Shown here: positions 43,586-52,631 of the stretch, piece by piece
Numbering within the stretch: position 1 is the stretch's first letter
How the letters are laid out: every line of letters starts with the position of its first letter
Source: Dyadobacter psychrophilus
Lineage (GTDB): Bacteria; Bacteroidota; Bacteroidia; Cytophagales; Spirosomataceae
Direction of reading: 5' to 3'
NCBI RefSeq assembly: GCF_900167945.1
Contig: NZ_FUZA01000006.1
Span: 350,313-414,312, forward strand
Length of the DNA: 64,000 nt
Program-made: the position numbers and the translations under genes
Notes under the pieces: model-generated
Databases searched by the model: none
What the model saw: the letters and a program-made list of their open reading frames with translations, nothing else
Told to the model about the DNA's origin: nothing

Positions 43586-44797
43586 TTACGCCAATGCCGC
43601 TTTCAGATTGGTGTCAATCGCGTCAAGGAATTCCTCAGTATATAGGTAATGCTCGCCGTGTTTCACATCGTTTCCGTGAATGTTAACAGCAAGGTCCTTG
43701 GTCATTTTCCCACTTTCAACCGTTTCAATACACACTTTTTCAAGGGCAAGGCTGAAATCGATCAAAGGCTGGTTGTTATCCAGTTTACCACGGAATGCCA
43801 AACCACGTGTCCAGGCGAAGATCGACGCGATTGGGTTTGTAGAAGTTGGTTTTCCTTTTTGGTGCTCGCGATAGTGACGTGTTACCGTTCCGTGCGCAGC
43901 CTCAGCTTCCATGGTTTTGCCATCTGGTGTTACCAAAACAGAAGTCATCAAGCCCAATGAACCGAAACCTTGTGCAACTGTATCTGACTGAACGTCACCG
44001 TCATAGTTTTTACAAGCCCATACAAAGTTTCCTTCCCATTTTAATGCAGAAGCAACCATGTCATCGATCAAACGGTGCTCGTAATGCACTTTTCCTGCAT
44101 AATCGCTTTCGTAAACTTCCTGGAAAATATCCTTGAAACGGCCATCGTATTTTTTAAGGATTGTATTTTTTGTCGAAAGGTAAAGGGGCCATCCTTTGTC
44201 CAATGCAACATTGAAACAAGCGTAAGCAAATCCGCGGATCGACTCATCAATGTTATACATTCCCATGGCAACGCCCGCACCTTTGAATTGGTAAACTTCG
44301 TGCTCGATCACTTGTCCGTCTTCGCCTTCAAATTTGATGGTAAGCTTTCCTTTTCCAGGCACAACGAAGTCTGTTGCTTTATATTGATCGCCAAAAGCGT
44401 GACGGCCAACGATGATAGGAGCTGTCCAGTTAGTAACCAAACGGGGAACATTGCTCATTACGATAGGCTCACGGAAAACAGTTCCGTCCAGAATGTTACG
44501 GATCGTTCCGTTTGGCGATTTCCACATTTGTTTCAGGTTGAATTCCTTCACGCGGTCTTCGTCAGGCGTAATCGTAGCGCATTTGATCCCCACACCATAT
44601 TCTTTTATCGCATTCGCCGCATCTATGGTAACCTGGTCATTCGTTTCGTCGCGGTATTCCACGCCCAAATCGTAATATTTAATATCCAGATCCAGGTATG
44701 GCAGAATAAGTTTTTCTTTAATAAACTTCCAGATAATCCTGGTCATTTCGTCTCCGTCAAGCTCCACTACGGGATTTGCAACTTTAATTTTGCTCAT
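43586..44797 (-). CDS. icd: NADP-dependent isocitrate dehydrogenase
   Basis: The ATG at 44797 gives 403 residues beginning MSKIKVANPVVELDGDEMTRIIW, the start of the eukaryote-like (type II) NADP isocitrate dehydrogenases. Further hallmarks are SPNGTIRNILDGTVFREPI (isocitrate binding), DDMVASALKWEGNFVWACKNYDGDVQSD (metal ligands) and EAAHGTVTRHYREH (NADP binding). It decarboxylates isocitrate to 2-oxoglutarate in the TCA cycle. A longer frame upstream is unconserved. It stands alone with its own terminator. Confidence 0.96.
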   Translation of the reverse strand: MSKIKVANPVVELDGDEMTRIIWKFIKEKLILPYLDLDIKYYDLGVEYRDETNDQVTIDAANAIKEYGVGIKCATITPDEDRVKEFNLKQMWKSPNGTIRNILDGTVFREPIVMSNVPRLVTNWTAPIIVGRHAFGDQYKATDFVVPGKGKLTIKFEGEDGQVIEHEVYQFKGAGVAMGMYNIDESIRGFAYACFNVALDKGWPLYLSTKNTILKKYDGRFKDIFQEVYESDYAGKVHYEHRLIDDMVASALKWEGNFVWACKNYDGDVQSDTVAQGFGSLGLMTSVLVTPDGKTMEAEAAHGTVTRHYREHQKGKPTSTNPIASIFAWTRGLAFRGKLDNNQPLIDFSLALEKVCIETVESGKMTKDLAVNIHGNDVKHGEHYLYTEEFLDAIDTNLKAALA

Positions 44798-44956
44798 GTC
44801 TTGTTTATAAACTATGGTTAAAGATTTTAAAATGCGAGCGTGAAAGTACAAACAATAGCGTAAAAAGGCGAAAAAAGGAGAACATTGTTAAGGAGTTAAC
44901 TTTGGCAGCCTTAGTCTAATTTTCGATATTGCCAGTGAGTATAAAACAGAAAAATA

Positions 44957-45535
44957 ATGGACAAGGCTTCGTTACGCAGGGATTTTCTACAAAAAAGACT
45001 CAATCTCCCCGACGATGAAGTTTCACTCAAGAATGATCTTATCGCCAGAAATCTCTTTGCGTCGCTCGCGATAAATGGCGGCGAGACAATCCATATTTTT
45101 TTACCGCAAATCAACAAAAAGGAAATCGACACCTGGAACATTATCAGGCGATTGCGGCTGATGTTTCCGGAACTCCGCATTGTGGTGCCATATGTAATTC
45201 CGAAAACAAAGGAAATGGAACATTATGTTTTAGATACCCAAACCCGCCTGGTTACTAATCAGTGGGGAATCCCCGAACCGGACCCGGCGACCTCTCAAAT
45301 CGTTGATGTTCAGGGCATCGACCGCATTTGCATTCCTTTACTGGCGTTTGACGAGCGAGGTTACAGGGTTGGCTACGGTGGCGGATATTACGATCGGTTC
45401 TTAGCCAAATGTCGGCCCGATGCTGTCAAAACAGGGCTCTCTTTCTTCAAACCAATTGCTATAATCGAAGACATTAACCCATACGACATTCGCATGGACT
45501 CCTGCATAACGCCCGAAAAAACCTGGATTTGGTAA
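44957..45535 (+). CDS. 5-formyltetrahydrofolate cyclo-ligase
   Basis: The 192-residue protein begins with the basic helix KASLRRDFLQKRLNL typical of the family. It has HIFLPQINKKEIDTW and the nucleotide-binding signature RVGYGGGYYDRFLA (137-150). It uses ATP to convert 5-formyl-THF to 5,10-methenyl-THF in one-carbon metabolism. It is divergent from icd and 150 bp before asd. It is also known as FAU1/YgfA. Confidence 0.94.
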   Translation: MDKASLRRDFLQKRLNLPDDEVSLKNDLIARNLFASLAINGGETIHIFLPQINKKEIDTWNIIRRLRLMFPELRIVVPYVIPKTKEMEHYVLDTQTRLVTNQWGIPEPDPATSQIVDVQGIDRICIPLLAFDERGYRVGYGGGYYDRFLAKCRPDAVKTGLSFFKPIAIIEDINPYDIRMDSCITPEKTWIW

Positions 45536-45607
45536 CTCAATTCACCTTTTTGTCCTGAATTCCAGCGCATAAAATGTAAAAATCTACATTCATTCTAAAA
45601 TTCCTCG

Positions 45608-45615
45608 TAAATTTG
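45608..45615 (+). promoter_or_regulatory. Possible -7 element upstream of asd
   Basis: TAAATTTG matches TAnnTTTG and lies 70 bp upstream of the asd ATG. No TTG lies at the expected -33 position, so this is tentative. Confidence 0.35.
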
Positions 45616-45685
45616 CGGCACTTTTCGCCTGCTCAGGCAGCCTGAAGTAAGATCATTTTCTATCCACTTTTATCTTAATGCAAGA

Positions 45686-46696
45686 ATGAAAATCGCAGTA
45701 GTAGGCGCCACCGGCTTGGTAGGCGGCGAAATCCTCAAAGTGCTCGAAGAGCGTAATTTCCCGGTGACGGAATTATTAGCCGTTGCATCTGAAAGATCTG
45801 TTGGTAAGGAAGTTACATTCAAGGGTAAACAGATAAAGGTGATCGGATTTGAGGAAGCCATTGCAGCCAAACCTGAGATAGCGATATTTTCAGCAGGTGG
45901 CGGAACGTCATTAGAGCTTGCGCCAAGATTCGCGGAAGCTGGCATTACAGTGATTGATAATTCCTCGGCATGGAGAATGGACCCGACTAAAAAACTGGTT
46001 GTTCCTGAAATCAATGCAGGTGAATTAACGAGAGAAGATAAGATTATTGCAAATCCAAATTGCTCGACCATTCAAATGGTGGTGGTTTTGAATCCTTTAC
46101 ATCAAAAATATAAAATCAAACGTGTGGTGGTTTCCACTTACCAGTCTGTAACGGGAACGGGTAAGGCGGCAGTTGACCAGCTTTTCTCAGAACGCGCTGG
46201 CGATCACAGCAAAGGAAAAGTATATCCGCACCAGATCGACCTGAATGTATTGCCGCATATCGACGTGTTTTTGGATAACGGTTACACGAAGGAAGAGATG
46301 AAAATGACCAATGAAACGAAAAAGATCATGGGCGACGACAGCATTGCGGTTACGGCCACAACAGTTCGCATCCCAACCATCGGCGGTCACTCTGAGGCAG
46401 TTAACATTGAATTCGAGAATGAATTTGATCTGGACGAAGTTCGTCAGATTTTAAGCGAGGCGGAAGGTGTGATTTTGCAGGATGATCCTAAAAAAGCACT
46501 TTATCCAATGCCTTTAACAGCGCACGGAAAAGACGAAACTTTCGTAGGCCGCATCCGCCGCGACGAATCTCAGCCTAAAACACTGAATCTTTGGATTGTA
46601 GCTGATAACCTTCGCAAAGGCGCGGCCACCAATACAGTTCAGATTGCTGAGTTTTTGGCTAAGCATGATTTGGTAGGTGTAGCGCAGGCTGTTTAG
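45686..46696 (+). CDS. asd: Aspartate-semialdehyde dehydrogenase
   Basis: The 336-residue enzyme has the NADP-binding GATGLVGGEIL (7-17), the catalytic Cys126 in ANPNCSTIQMV and the substrate-binding segments STYQSVTGTGKAAVDQL and VRIPTIGGHSEAVNIEF. It reduces aspartyl phosphate to aspartate semialdehyde for lysine/diaminopimelate, threonine and methionine synthesis. It stands alone, with a strong terminator after it. Confidence 0.96.
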   Translation: MKIAVVGATGLVGGEILKVLEERNFPVTELLAVASERSVGKEVTFKGKQIKVIGFEEAIAAKPEIAIFSAGGGTSLELAPRFAEAGITVIDNSSAWRMDPTKKLVVPEINAGELTREDKIIANPNCSTIQMVVVLNPLHQKYKIKRVVVSTYQSVTGTGKAAVDQLFSERAGDHSKGKVYPHQIDLNVLPHIDVFLDNGYTKEEMKMTNETKKIMGDDSIAVTATTVRIPTIGGHSEAVNIEFENEFDLDEVRQILSEAEGVILQDDPKKALYPMPLTAHGKDETFVGRIRRDESQPKTLNLWIVADNLRKGAATNTVQIAEFLAKHDLVGVAQAV

Positions 46697-46721
46697 GATT
46701 TTTTGGAATAAAATAAATGAG

Positions 46722-46752
46722 AAGGAGCTGCTGAAAGGTGGCTCCTTTTTTT
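46722..46752 (+). terminator. Intrinsic terminator after asd
   Basis: AAGGAGC pairs with GCTCCTT across a 12-base loop and is followed by TTTTTG, 26 bp after the asd stop. It may also limit the convergent nuoD transcript. Confidence 0.85.
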
Positions 46753-46762
46753 GTTCCAGAGA

Positions 46763-47980
46763 TTACCTATCTACTTCTCCCATCACCACATCAATAGATC
46801 CAATAACAGCCACCAAATCAGCGAGTAAAGATCCTTTTGTAATTTCGCCGATCACCGAAAGATTGTGAAAACAACAAGAGCGGGCTTTGCAGCGGAATGG
46901 GACATCAGATCGGCCATCTGTGCGGAAAAAGAAACCAAGCTCGCCCTTCGGACTCTCACCGCGAACGTAAAAATCCATCGCCTTAGGCCGGATTTTCTTC
47001 GGTACAATGGCTTGCGGATCAAAATCACGTGTCCGCTTGTAATTTCCGGTAAGTTGTTCAAGACTTTGCTCAATCATTTTCACGGATTCCCAGCATTCCA
47101 CCACACGAACCCAGGTCCTGTCCCAGCAATCACCCGTGGTGCCCATTTTGCCTTCGCCAATAGGAATTTCAAAATCCAGTTCGGGGTAAACCGAGTAACC
47201 ATCCACTTTCCGGAGATCGTAACGAAGTCCGGAACCACGCAACATTGGGCCAGTACAGCCATAATTGATGGCAACGGGCAATGGAAGAACGCCAACATTG
47301 GCTGTGCGCTGGATAAAAATTTTATTGTCGACCACAAGTTGCTGCAATTCTGTCAACTTGGGCTTCAAGTATTTAATAAATTCCAGACAGCGTTCTTCAA
47401 AACCAACCGGCAAATCGTAGAATAACCCGCCAATCCAAATGTAATTATAAAGCATTCTCGCACCGCAGGTCCATTCCAGCAAGCGCAGGATCTGTTCGCG
47501 GTCGCGCATCATCCATAGAAACGGCGTGTAAGCGCCAATATCCATGGCATAAGTTCCTAATGCTACAAAATGCGAAGCCAGCCGGTTCAGTTCGGCCACT
47601 ACAACGCGTATGTATTCAATGCGTTTTGGGATGTCGTTCTCAATGCCCAGCATTCTCTCCACGCCCATTACATATGCATGCTCGGAATTCATTGCCGCGA
47701 CGTAGTCCATACGGTCCACATATGGGATGATCTGATTGAAAGGCAATGACTCGGCGTGCTTTTCGAAGCAGCGGTGCAGATAACCCAAATGAGGGACCAC
47801 ATCTACAATGATTTCTCCGTCCGTAACCACTTCCAGCCGCAGAACTCCGTGTGTACTAGGATGTTGTGGCCCCATATTCAAAACCATTTCTTCTCTACGA
47901 AGATTTTCGGACTTGTATTTTGTAGGAACCGAAACGGCCAGATATTCGGGTTTGTATTCGTATTGAATAGAATTGCTCAT
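46763..47980 (-). CDS. nuoD: NADH-quinone oxidoreductase subunit D
   Basis: The 405-residue complex I subunit has MVLNMGPQHPSTHGVLRLEVVTDGE, HRCFEKHAESLPFNQIIPYVDRMDY (quinone-site region) and the C-terminal FFFRTDGRSDVPFRCKARSC and DVVMGEVDR. NuoD lies in the peripheral arm next to the quinone site. No other nuo gene is in the window: downstream is convergent asd and upstream, 2 bp away on the same strand, is a glycosidase-like gene. Complex I genes must lie elsewhere, so this subunit is separated from its usual operon. Confidence 0.95.
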   Translation of the reverse strand: MSNSIQYEYKPEYLAVSVPTKYKSENLRREEMVLNMGPQHPSTHGVLRLEVVTDGEIIVDVVPHLGYLHRCFEKHAESLPFNQIIPYVDRMDYVAAMNSEHAYVMGVERMLGIENDIPKRIEYIRVVVAELNRLASHFVALGTYAMDIGAYTPFLWMMRDREQILRLLEWTCGARMLYNYIWIGGLFYDLPVGFEERCLEFIKYLKPKLTELQQLVVDNKIFIQRTANVGVLPLPVAINYGCTGPMLRGSGLRYDLRKVDGYSVYPELDFEIPIGEGKMGTTGDCWDRTWVRVVECWESVKMIEQSLEQLTGNYKRTRDFDPQAIVPKKIRPKAMDFYVRGESPKGELGFFFRTDGRSDVPFRCKARSCCFHNLSVIGEITKGSLLADLVAVIGSIDVVMGEVDR

Positions 47981-47982
47981 AG

Positions 47983-49551
47983 TTAGAATCTCACAAGCTT
48001 TTGATCATGAACCTCCACTTTCAATGGCCCAATGGGCCGCCCCTCATTATGCAGCCTATCAACAGCCGTTACATAGTATATGTATCGCTTTCCTGATTCA
48101 GCGGTCAAATCAATAAATTTCTCACCTTCATAACACATGCCAAGAATGCGTCTGGGATCATGCGCGGAGGCTTTTTCATCGGGCGCAAAACGGTAAATTA
48201 CATAATACCAGGCCCTGTCGCCATCCGATGCTGGATCTGGCCGTTCCCAGGTCAGTTCGATGCCCTTCGATAATAATGTCGCTTTCAGACTTCTGGGAGA
48301 CAATGGTGCAATCCTGTCTTTCCAGGGCATAGTCGGGACAAGCGACGGATAACGGAAAAAATCTCTGCGGAGTGAATCTACAAACCCAAGGCTGTTTCCG
48401 CGCAACGAACGCGAACTGAAAAAAATCGCCCCGTCCGTTTCGCTTTCCCTTAAGTATCGAACCTGATTGGGAATTTCCAATGGATTAGACCAATGTTTGT
48501 CTTTGTCCTTATAACCGACGCGATAAGCGCCCATTCCTATATATAAATGTCGTTCGTAAGAATTCTCTGTCCACCAATCGACCAAATTTTTATAAGGGAC
48601 GCGTGAAAATCCGGAAGAAAAATAGACTTGTGGCGCTATATAATCAATCCATCCTTCCTTAATCCAACGCCTGCTATCGGCGAAAAGATCATCATAGGAC
48701 GCCAACGCACCATATGTTTTAGATCCTTCCGCATCACGGTCTTTATTTCTCCAGACACCAAAAGGACTGATCCCGAATTTCAGGCGTGGCTTAACCGCCT
48801 CCAGTCCATCATGAATTTGTTTTACTAATAAATCAATGTTATGTCTTCTCCAATCGGCCTTATTGGCAAATCCCTCTCCGTATTTCTGAAATGTTGCCTC
48901 ATCCTGAATAACCTGTCCGGGAGCGGCATAAGGGTAAAAGTAATCGTCAAAATGAATGCCGTCCACGTCGTAGTTTTTAGCAACATTCACCGTCATATCT
49001 GTAATAAACTGCCTTACTTCGGGAATACCAAAATTAAAAAGCTTATAACCATCGTAACTCAGGATCCACTCAGGGTGTATTTTACTAATATTTTCAGCAG
49101 AAACGCTGGTTGAAGATTTGTGAACCAACCGGTTCAGATTTAGCCATGCATGAAATTCGAGGCCTCGCTTGTGCGCCTCATTAACCATAAAATCCAACGG
49201 GTCCCACATCGGGTCAGGTTGCCTCCCCTGCCGCCCCGTTAACCATTCGGACCAAGGCTCAGTGCTTTTGGCATAAAATGCATCTCCGGCCGCGCGGACC
49301 TGCACGAAAACGGCATTCATTCCTACTTTCTTATGGAAATCGAGCAGGGCTGAAAATTCCTCCTGCTGTTCCCCTGGTATAAGATTTTTGCTGCTAGGCC
49401 AATCAATATTATCAACAGTAGCGATCCAAACTGCCCTGAATTCCCTTTTTGGAGGGAGAATCTCTTCAGTTTCGGCACTTTGGGCAATACAACTTTCCAT
49501 TATAAAAAGAAGGAATGTAAAGGAAAGCGCAACTATTTTAATTTTTTTCAC
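47983..49551 (-). CDS. GHL10-type glycoside hydrolase-like protein (DUF187/YngK family)
   Basis: The start is GTG at 49551, giving 522 residues with a signal peptide (MKKIKIVALSFTFLLFIMES...AQ). The TIM-barrel domain begins PKREFRAVWIATVDNIDWPS and holds NAVFVQVRAAGDAFY, EFHAWLNLNR, DGIHFDDYFYP (acidic residues at a likely active site) and KFGISPFGVWRNKD. A fibronectin-III-like C-terminal domain (about 430-515) follows. Family members are presumed glycosidases acting on cell-wall or exopolysaccharide. It ends 2 bp before the nuoD start, so cotranscription is likely, an odd pairing. Confidence 0.88.
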   Translation of the reverse strand: MKKIKIVALSFTFLLFIMESCIAQSAETEEILPPKREFRAVWIATVDNIDWPSSKNLIPGEQQEEFSALLDFHKKVGMNAVFVQVRAAGDAFYAKSTEPWSEWLTGRQGRQPDPMWDPLDFMVNEAHKRGLEFHAWLNLNRLVHKSSTSVSAENISKIHPEWILSYDGYKLFNFGIPEVRQFITDMTVNVAKNYDVDGIHFDDYFYPYAAPGQVIQDEATFQKYGEGFANKADWRRHNIDLLVKQIHDGLEAVKPRLKFGISPFGVWRNKDRDAEGSKTYGALASYDDLFADSRRWIKEGWIDYIAPQVYFSSGFSRVPYKNLVDWWTENSYERHLYIGMGAYRVGYKDKDKHWSNPLEIPNQVRYLRESETDGAIFFSSRSLRGNSLGFVDSLRRDFFRYPSLVPTMPWKDRIAPLSPRSLKATLLSKGIELTWERPDPASDGDRAWYYVIYRFAPDEKASAHDPRRILGMCYEGEKFIDLTAESGKRYIYYVTAVDRLHNEGRPIGPLKVEVHDQKLVRF

Positions 49552-49880
49552 TATCTAACCAATGCAAAATGTTAATCCAACCAAAGTAACGTAATTTGGA
49601 ACAAAGTTAGCCGAGAACCGTCTTAAATTCATGTGATGACGGTTTGAAATGACTCTGTTTGTGAAGTGAACACCAAAACCTGCATTCTTGTCTTTGTTAT
49701 ATTTTAAGCATCTCAGCGCGTATTATGCTTTGTTTAAGGTCGAAGAAACAAACGGCGGATTGTTGTTATTGTGAATAATTTTTCTGCATATTTATTGTGT
49801 AATTACAAGGATTTTTGTGACTTAAAGAAAACAACACTCTTTGCGAATGCAGCTAGTAACGTTTAAACCTACATCCCGTA
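49552..49880. other. 329-bp divergent intergenic region
   Basis: No gene is seen. On the minus strand TAACTTTG (49609-49602) fits a -7 box about 50 bp upstream of the GHL10 GTG. An inverted repeat AACCGTC (49616-49622) with GACGGTT (49638-49644) lies beside it and could be a regulatory site. Toward the glycogen synthase gene the sequence is AT-rich, without a clear promoter match. Confidence 0.5.
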
Positions 49881-51695
49881 TTGGAACCATTTGTCAAAAC
49901 CACTAAGAAAAACGTCCTGTTTGAAATTGCATGGGAGGTTTGTAATCAAGTTGGAGGAATTTATACTGTAATACGGACCAAGGTCCCCGCAATGGTAGAA
50001 AAGTGGGAAGACAACTACTTTTTGCTAGGCCCATATTTCGAGAAAAAAGCGTCATCCGAATTTGAAATAATCACCGATCTGGAGGATTCTCCGGCTGGCC
50101 GTGTCGTAAAGCGATTGCGCGATATGGGTTACACCGTATATTATGGTTACTGGCTCGTTACCGGCAAGCCGCGAGTTATCCTATTTGATCTGGAAAGCAT
50201 TGCGCATGAGCTCGATACTATCAAATTTAACCTGTGGGAACGCAGCCGTATTCCTACAATCAATGTTGAGCCGCTGGTCAATCAAACGCTTTGCTTCGGG
50301 GAATTTGTTCGGTTATTCTTGAAGGAATATGCTGAGGAAAATGCAAAACGTGAAGAAATTTATGCCCAGTTCCACGAGTGGATGGCCAGCAGCGGCCTAC
50401 CCGACCTAAAACGCGATAATGTTAAAATTGCAACCACATTTACCACCCATGCAACCATGCTGGGGCGTTATCTGGCGCAGAATGTAAGTGGATTTTACAG
50501 CAAGCTCCCCTTCTTCGACTGGGAACAGGAAGCAAAAAATTACGGAATCCTGGCGCAATGTTCTGTTGAAAGGCAAGCAGCATTGAGTGCGCATGTGCTC
50601 ACTACGGTGAGTGATGTTACGGCACGGGAATGTGAAGTTTTCCTGGGCCGGATGCCTGATCTGGTTACACCGAATGGCCTTAATGTTGTGCGTTTCCAGG
50701 CTGTCCACGAATTCCAAAATCTACATTTAAAACATAAGGAGCGTATTCATGAGTTTGTACTAGGGCATTTTTTCCCGAGCTATTCCTTTGATCTGGACAA
50801 AACGCTTTATTTCTTCACTTCTGGGCGTTATGAATATAGTAACAAAGGCTACGACCTCACGTTGGAAGCATTGGCCAGGCTGAACTGGAAAATGGTGCAG
50901 GCAAATATGGATATGACGGTTGTAATGTTCATTGTGACCAAACAGCCGTATTCTTCTGTTAATCCGGACGTTTTGCAATCGAGGGCAGTCTTAAACGAGT
51001 TGCAGGAAACCTGTACTGCCATTGAAAAAGAAGTGGGAGAAAAACTTTTCCTTGCAACGGCCTCAGGCGCGGATCATAAAATGCCCGATCTAAACAATTT
51101 TGTGGATGAATATTGGAGGTTAAGGCTTAGGAGGACCATTCAAAGCTGGAAAACGGACAAACTGCCTGCTTTCGTAACGCACGATTTGAAAGCGGAAGAC
51201 GGCATTACAGAGTTTTGCAAAACGGCAAATCTGGTCAATAATGAGCGCGACCGGGTGAAAATCGTTTATCACCCGGATTTCATTTCCTCAACAAATCCGC
51301 TTTTCGGGCTTGATTACGGGCAATTTGTGAGAGGTTGCCACCTTGGCGTCTTCCCAAGTTATTACGAACCATGGGGTTACACGCCACTGGAATGCGTCGT
51401 CCGCGGCGTGCCAACAGTAACGAGTGACCTTTCAGGATTCGGAGATTACATCATGCAAATTATGCGGGATTATGAAAACCGCGGCATTTACGTAATCAAC
51501 AGAAAATCACAGACATTCACCCAAGCCGCCGACCAGCTCGCCGATATCCTGTTCAAATTCGTAAGAATGCAGCGCCGCGACCGCATTATGCAGCGAAACC
51601 GCGTCGAAAACATCTCGGATGTATTCGACTGGATGAATCTGCGCTCTTATTACGACACCGCGCACGATCTGGCCGCGAAAAGGCGGAAGCCGTGA
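49881..51695 (+). CDS. GT3-family glycogen synthase (eukaryote-like), TTG start
   Basis: The 604-residue glycosyltransferase closely follows the animal/fungal glycogen synthase pattern: VLFEIAWEVCNQVGGIYTVIRTK, FHEWMASSGLP, TTFTTHATMLGRYL, VTPNGLNVVRF, HEFQNLHLKHKERIHEFV, LYFFTSGRYEYSNKGYDLTLEALARLN, and the acceptor-end PSYYEPWGYTPLECVVRGVPTVTSDLSGFG. The enzyme extends alpha-1,4-glucan from a nucleotide sugar. An in-frame stop lies seven codons upstream and no ATG precedes the conserved N-terminus, so TTG at 49881 is the likely start. It is unlike GlgA (GT5) of most bacteria; GT3 forms are known in Bacteroidota. Confidence 0.92.
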   Translation: MEPFVKTTKKNVLFEIAWEVCNQVGGIYTVIRTKVPAMVEKWEDNYFLLGPYFEKKASSEFEIITDLEDSPAGRVVKRLRDMGYTVYYGYWLVTGKPRVILFDLESIAHELDTIKFNLWERSRIPTINVEPLVNQTLCFGEFVRLFLKEYAEENAKREEIYAQFHEWMASSGLPDLKRDNVKIATTFTTHATMLGRYLAQNVSGFYSKLPFFDWEQEAKNYGILAQCSVERQAALSAHVLTTVSDVTARECEVFLGRMPDLVTPNGLNVVRFQAVHEFQNLHLKHKERIHEFVLGHFFPSYSFDLDKTLYFFTSGRYEYSNKGYDLTLEALARLNWKMVQANMDMTVVMFIVTKQPYSSVNPDVLQSRAVLNELQETCTAIEKEVGEKLFLATASGADHKMPDLNNFVDEYWRLRLRRTIQSWKTDKLPAFVTHDLKAEDGITEFCKTANLVNNERDRVKIVYHPDFISSTNPLFGLDYGQFVRGCHLGVFPSYYEPWGYTPLECVVRGVPTVTSDLSGFGDYIMQIMRDYENRGIYVINRKSQTFTQAADQLADILFKFVRMQRRDRIMQRNRVENISDVFDWMNLRSYYDTAHDLAAKRRKP

Positions 51696-51714
51696 TGATA
51701 TTGCAGAATAAAGT

Positions 51715-51754
51715 AAAGCCCATTTCAAATGTAAAGTTTGAGTGGGCTTTTTTA
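51715..51754 (+). terminator. Intrinsic terminator after glycogen synthase
   Basis: AAAGCCCA pairs with TGGGCTTT, extended by an inner TCAAA/TTTGA stem, followed by TTTTT. It lies 20 bp after the stop. Confidence 0.85.
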
Positions 51755-51788
51755 GTTATTAAGTTTACCAGTAACAAATAACAATACA

Positions 51789-52619
51789 ATGAATTACATA
51801 GAAGTAGATCTAAAAGTAGACCCGGATTTTTCGGAAATATTGATGGCGGAGCTGGGAGAGGCTGGTTTTGAGTCTTTTGTAGAGACGGATGAGGGGCTCT
51901 TGGCTTATATTCAGGAAAATGATTTTGATGAACAAAACTTGCACGATCTTACTGCCAAATACCTGGAATTAACGACAATAGCGGCCACATGGAAATCGTT
52001 AGAAAGAAGAAATTGGAATGAGGAGTGGGAAAAAAGCTACGAGCCAATAGAAGTTGGTGATCAAATCCGGGTGAGGGCCACCTTTCACGAGCCGGACCCC
52101 GCATTTAAATACGATTTGCTGATCCAACCAAAAATGTCTTTTGGCACAGGACATCACGAAACGACGTGGCTCGTCATGAACGAGCAGCTGGGTTTGCCGC
52201 ACACCGGATTGGCAGTGATGGATGTAGGTTGCGGAACGGGGATTTTGTCCATTCTTGCTTCAAAACTGGGTGCGTCACATTTATTGGGTTTTGACATTGA
52301 TGAATGGGCTGTTGAAAATACCAAGGAGAATTTTGCAATGAACAATTTGGTTTCCAAAGCGGAGGTTTTCCAGGGAACAATCACCGAAGTTCCTAAGGAG
52401 CAAATGTTTGGAGGCATTCTGGCGAACATTAACAGAAACATATTATTAAGTGAAATACCCGCTTATGTGAAGCATTTGCAGCCCGGCGGCTGGCTGGTCA
52501 CAAGCGGATTTTATGAAACAGATCAGGCTGACATTGAGCAATGTGCGTTTGAAAACGGGTTAACGAAAATTAACTCGAACAAGCGCAATCAATGGGCCTG
52601 TGTGGTATTTAAAAGTTGA
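51789..52619 (+). CDS. prmA: Ribosomal protein L11 methyltransferase
   Basis: The 276-residue methyltransferase has a small N-terminal recognition domain (1-70), the conserved linker MSFGTGHHETTWLVM (117-130) and the SAM-binding motif DVGCGTGIL (145-153). GGILANINRNILL holds the catalytic-region Asn. PrmA trimethylates lysines and the N-terminus of L11. It precedes the 1559-residue protein by 12 bp, so the two are probably cotranscribed. Confidence 0.95.
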   Translation: MNYIEVDLKVDPDFSEILMAELGEAGFESFVETDEGLLAYIQENDFDEQNLHDLTAKYLELTTIAATWKSLERRNWNEEWEKSYEPIEVGDQIRVRATFHEPDPAFKYDLLIQPKMSFGTGHHETTWLVMNEQLGLPHTGLAVMDVGCGTGILSILASKLGASHLLGFDIDEWAVENTKENFAMNNLVSKAEVFQGTITEVPKEQMFGGILANINRNILLSEIPAYVKHLQPGGWLVTSGFYETDQADIEQCAFENGLTKINSNKRNQWACVVFKS

Positions 52620-52631
52620 GGAACAAAACAA

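Noticed and set aside
44075..44821. 248-residue open frame opposite icd
   Set aside because: It lies fully antisense to a well-conserved enzyme gene and has no domain or plausible start context.
45678..45689. Three-codon leader peptide (ATG CAA GAA TGA) overlapping the asd ATG
   Set aside because: Too short to tell from chance and no attenuator structure accompanies it.
46865..47425. 186-residue open frame opposite nuoD
   Set aside because: Antisense to conserved complex I sequence; no recognisable features.
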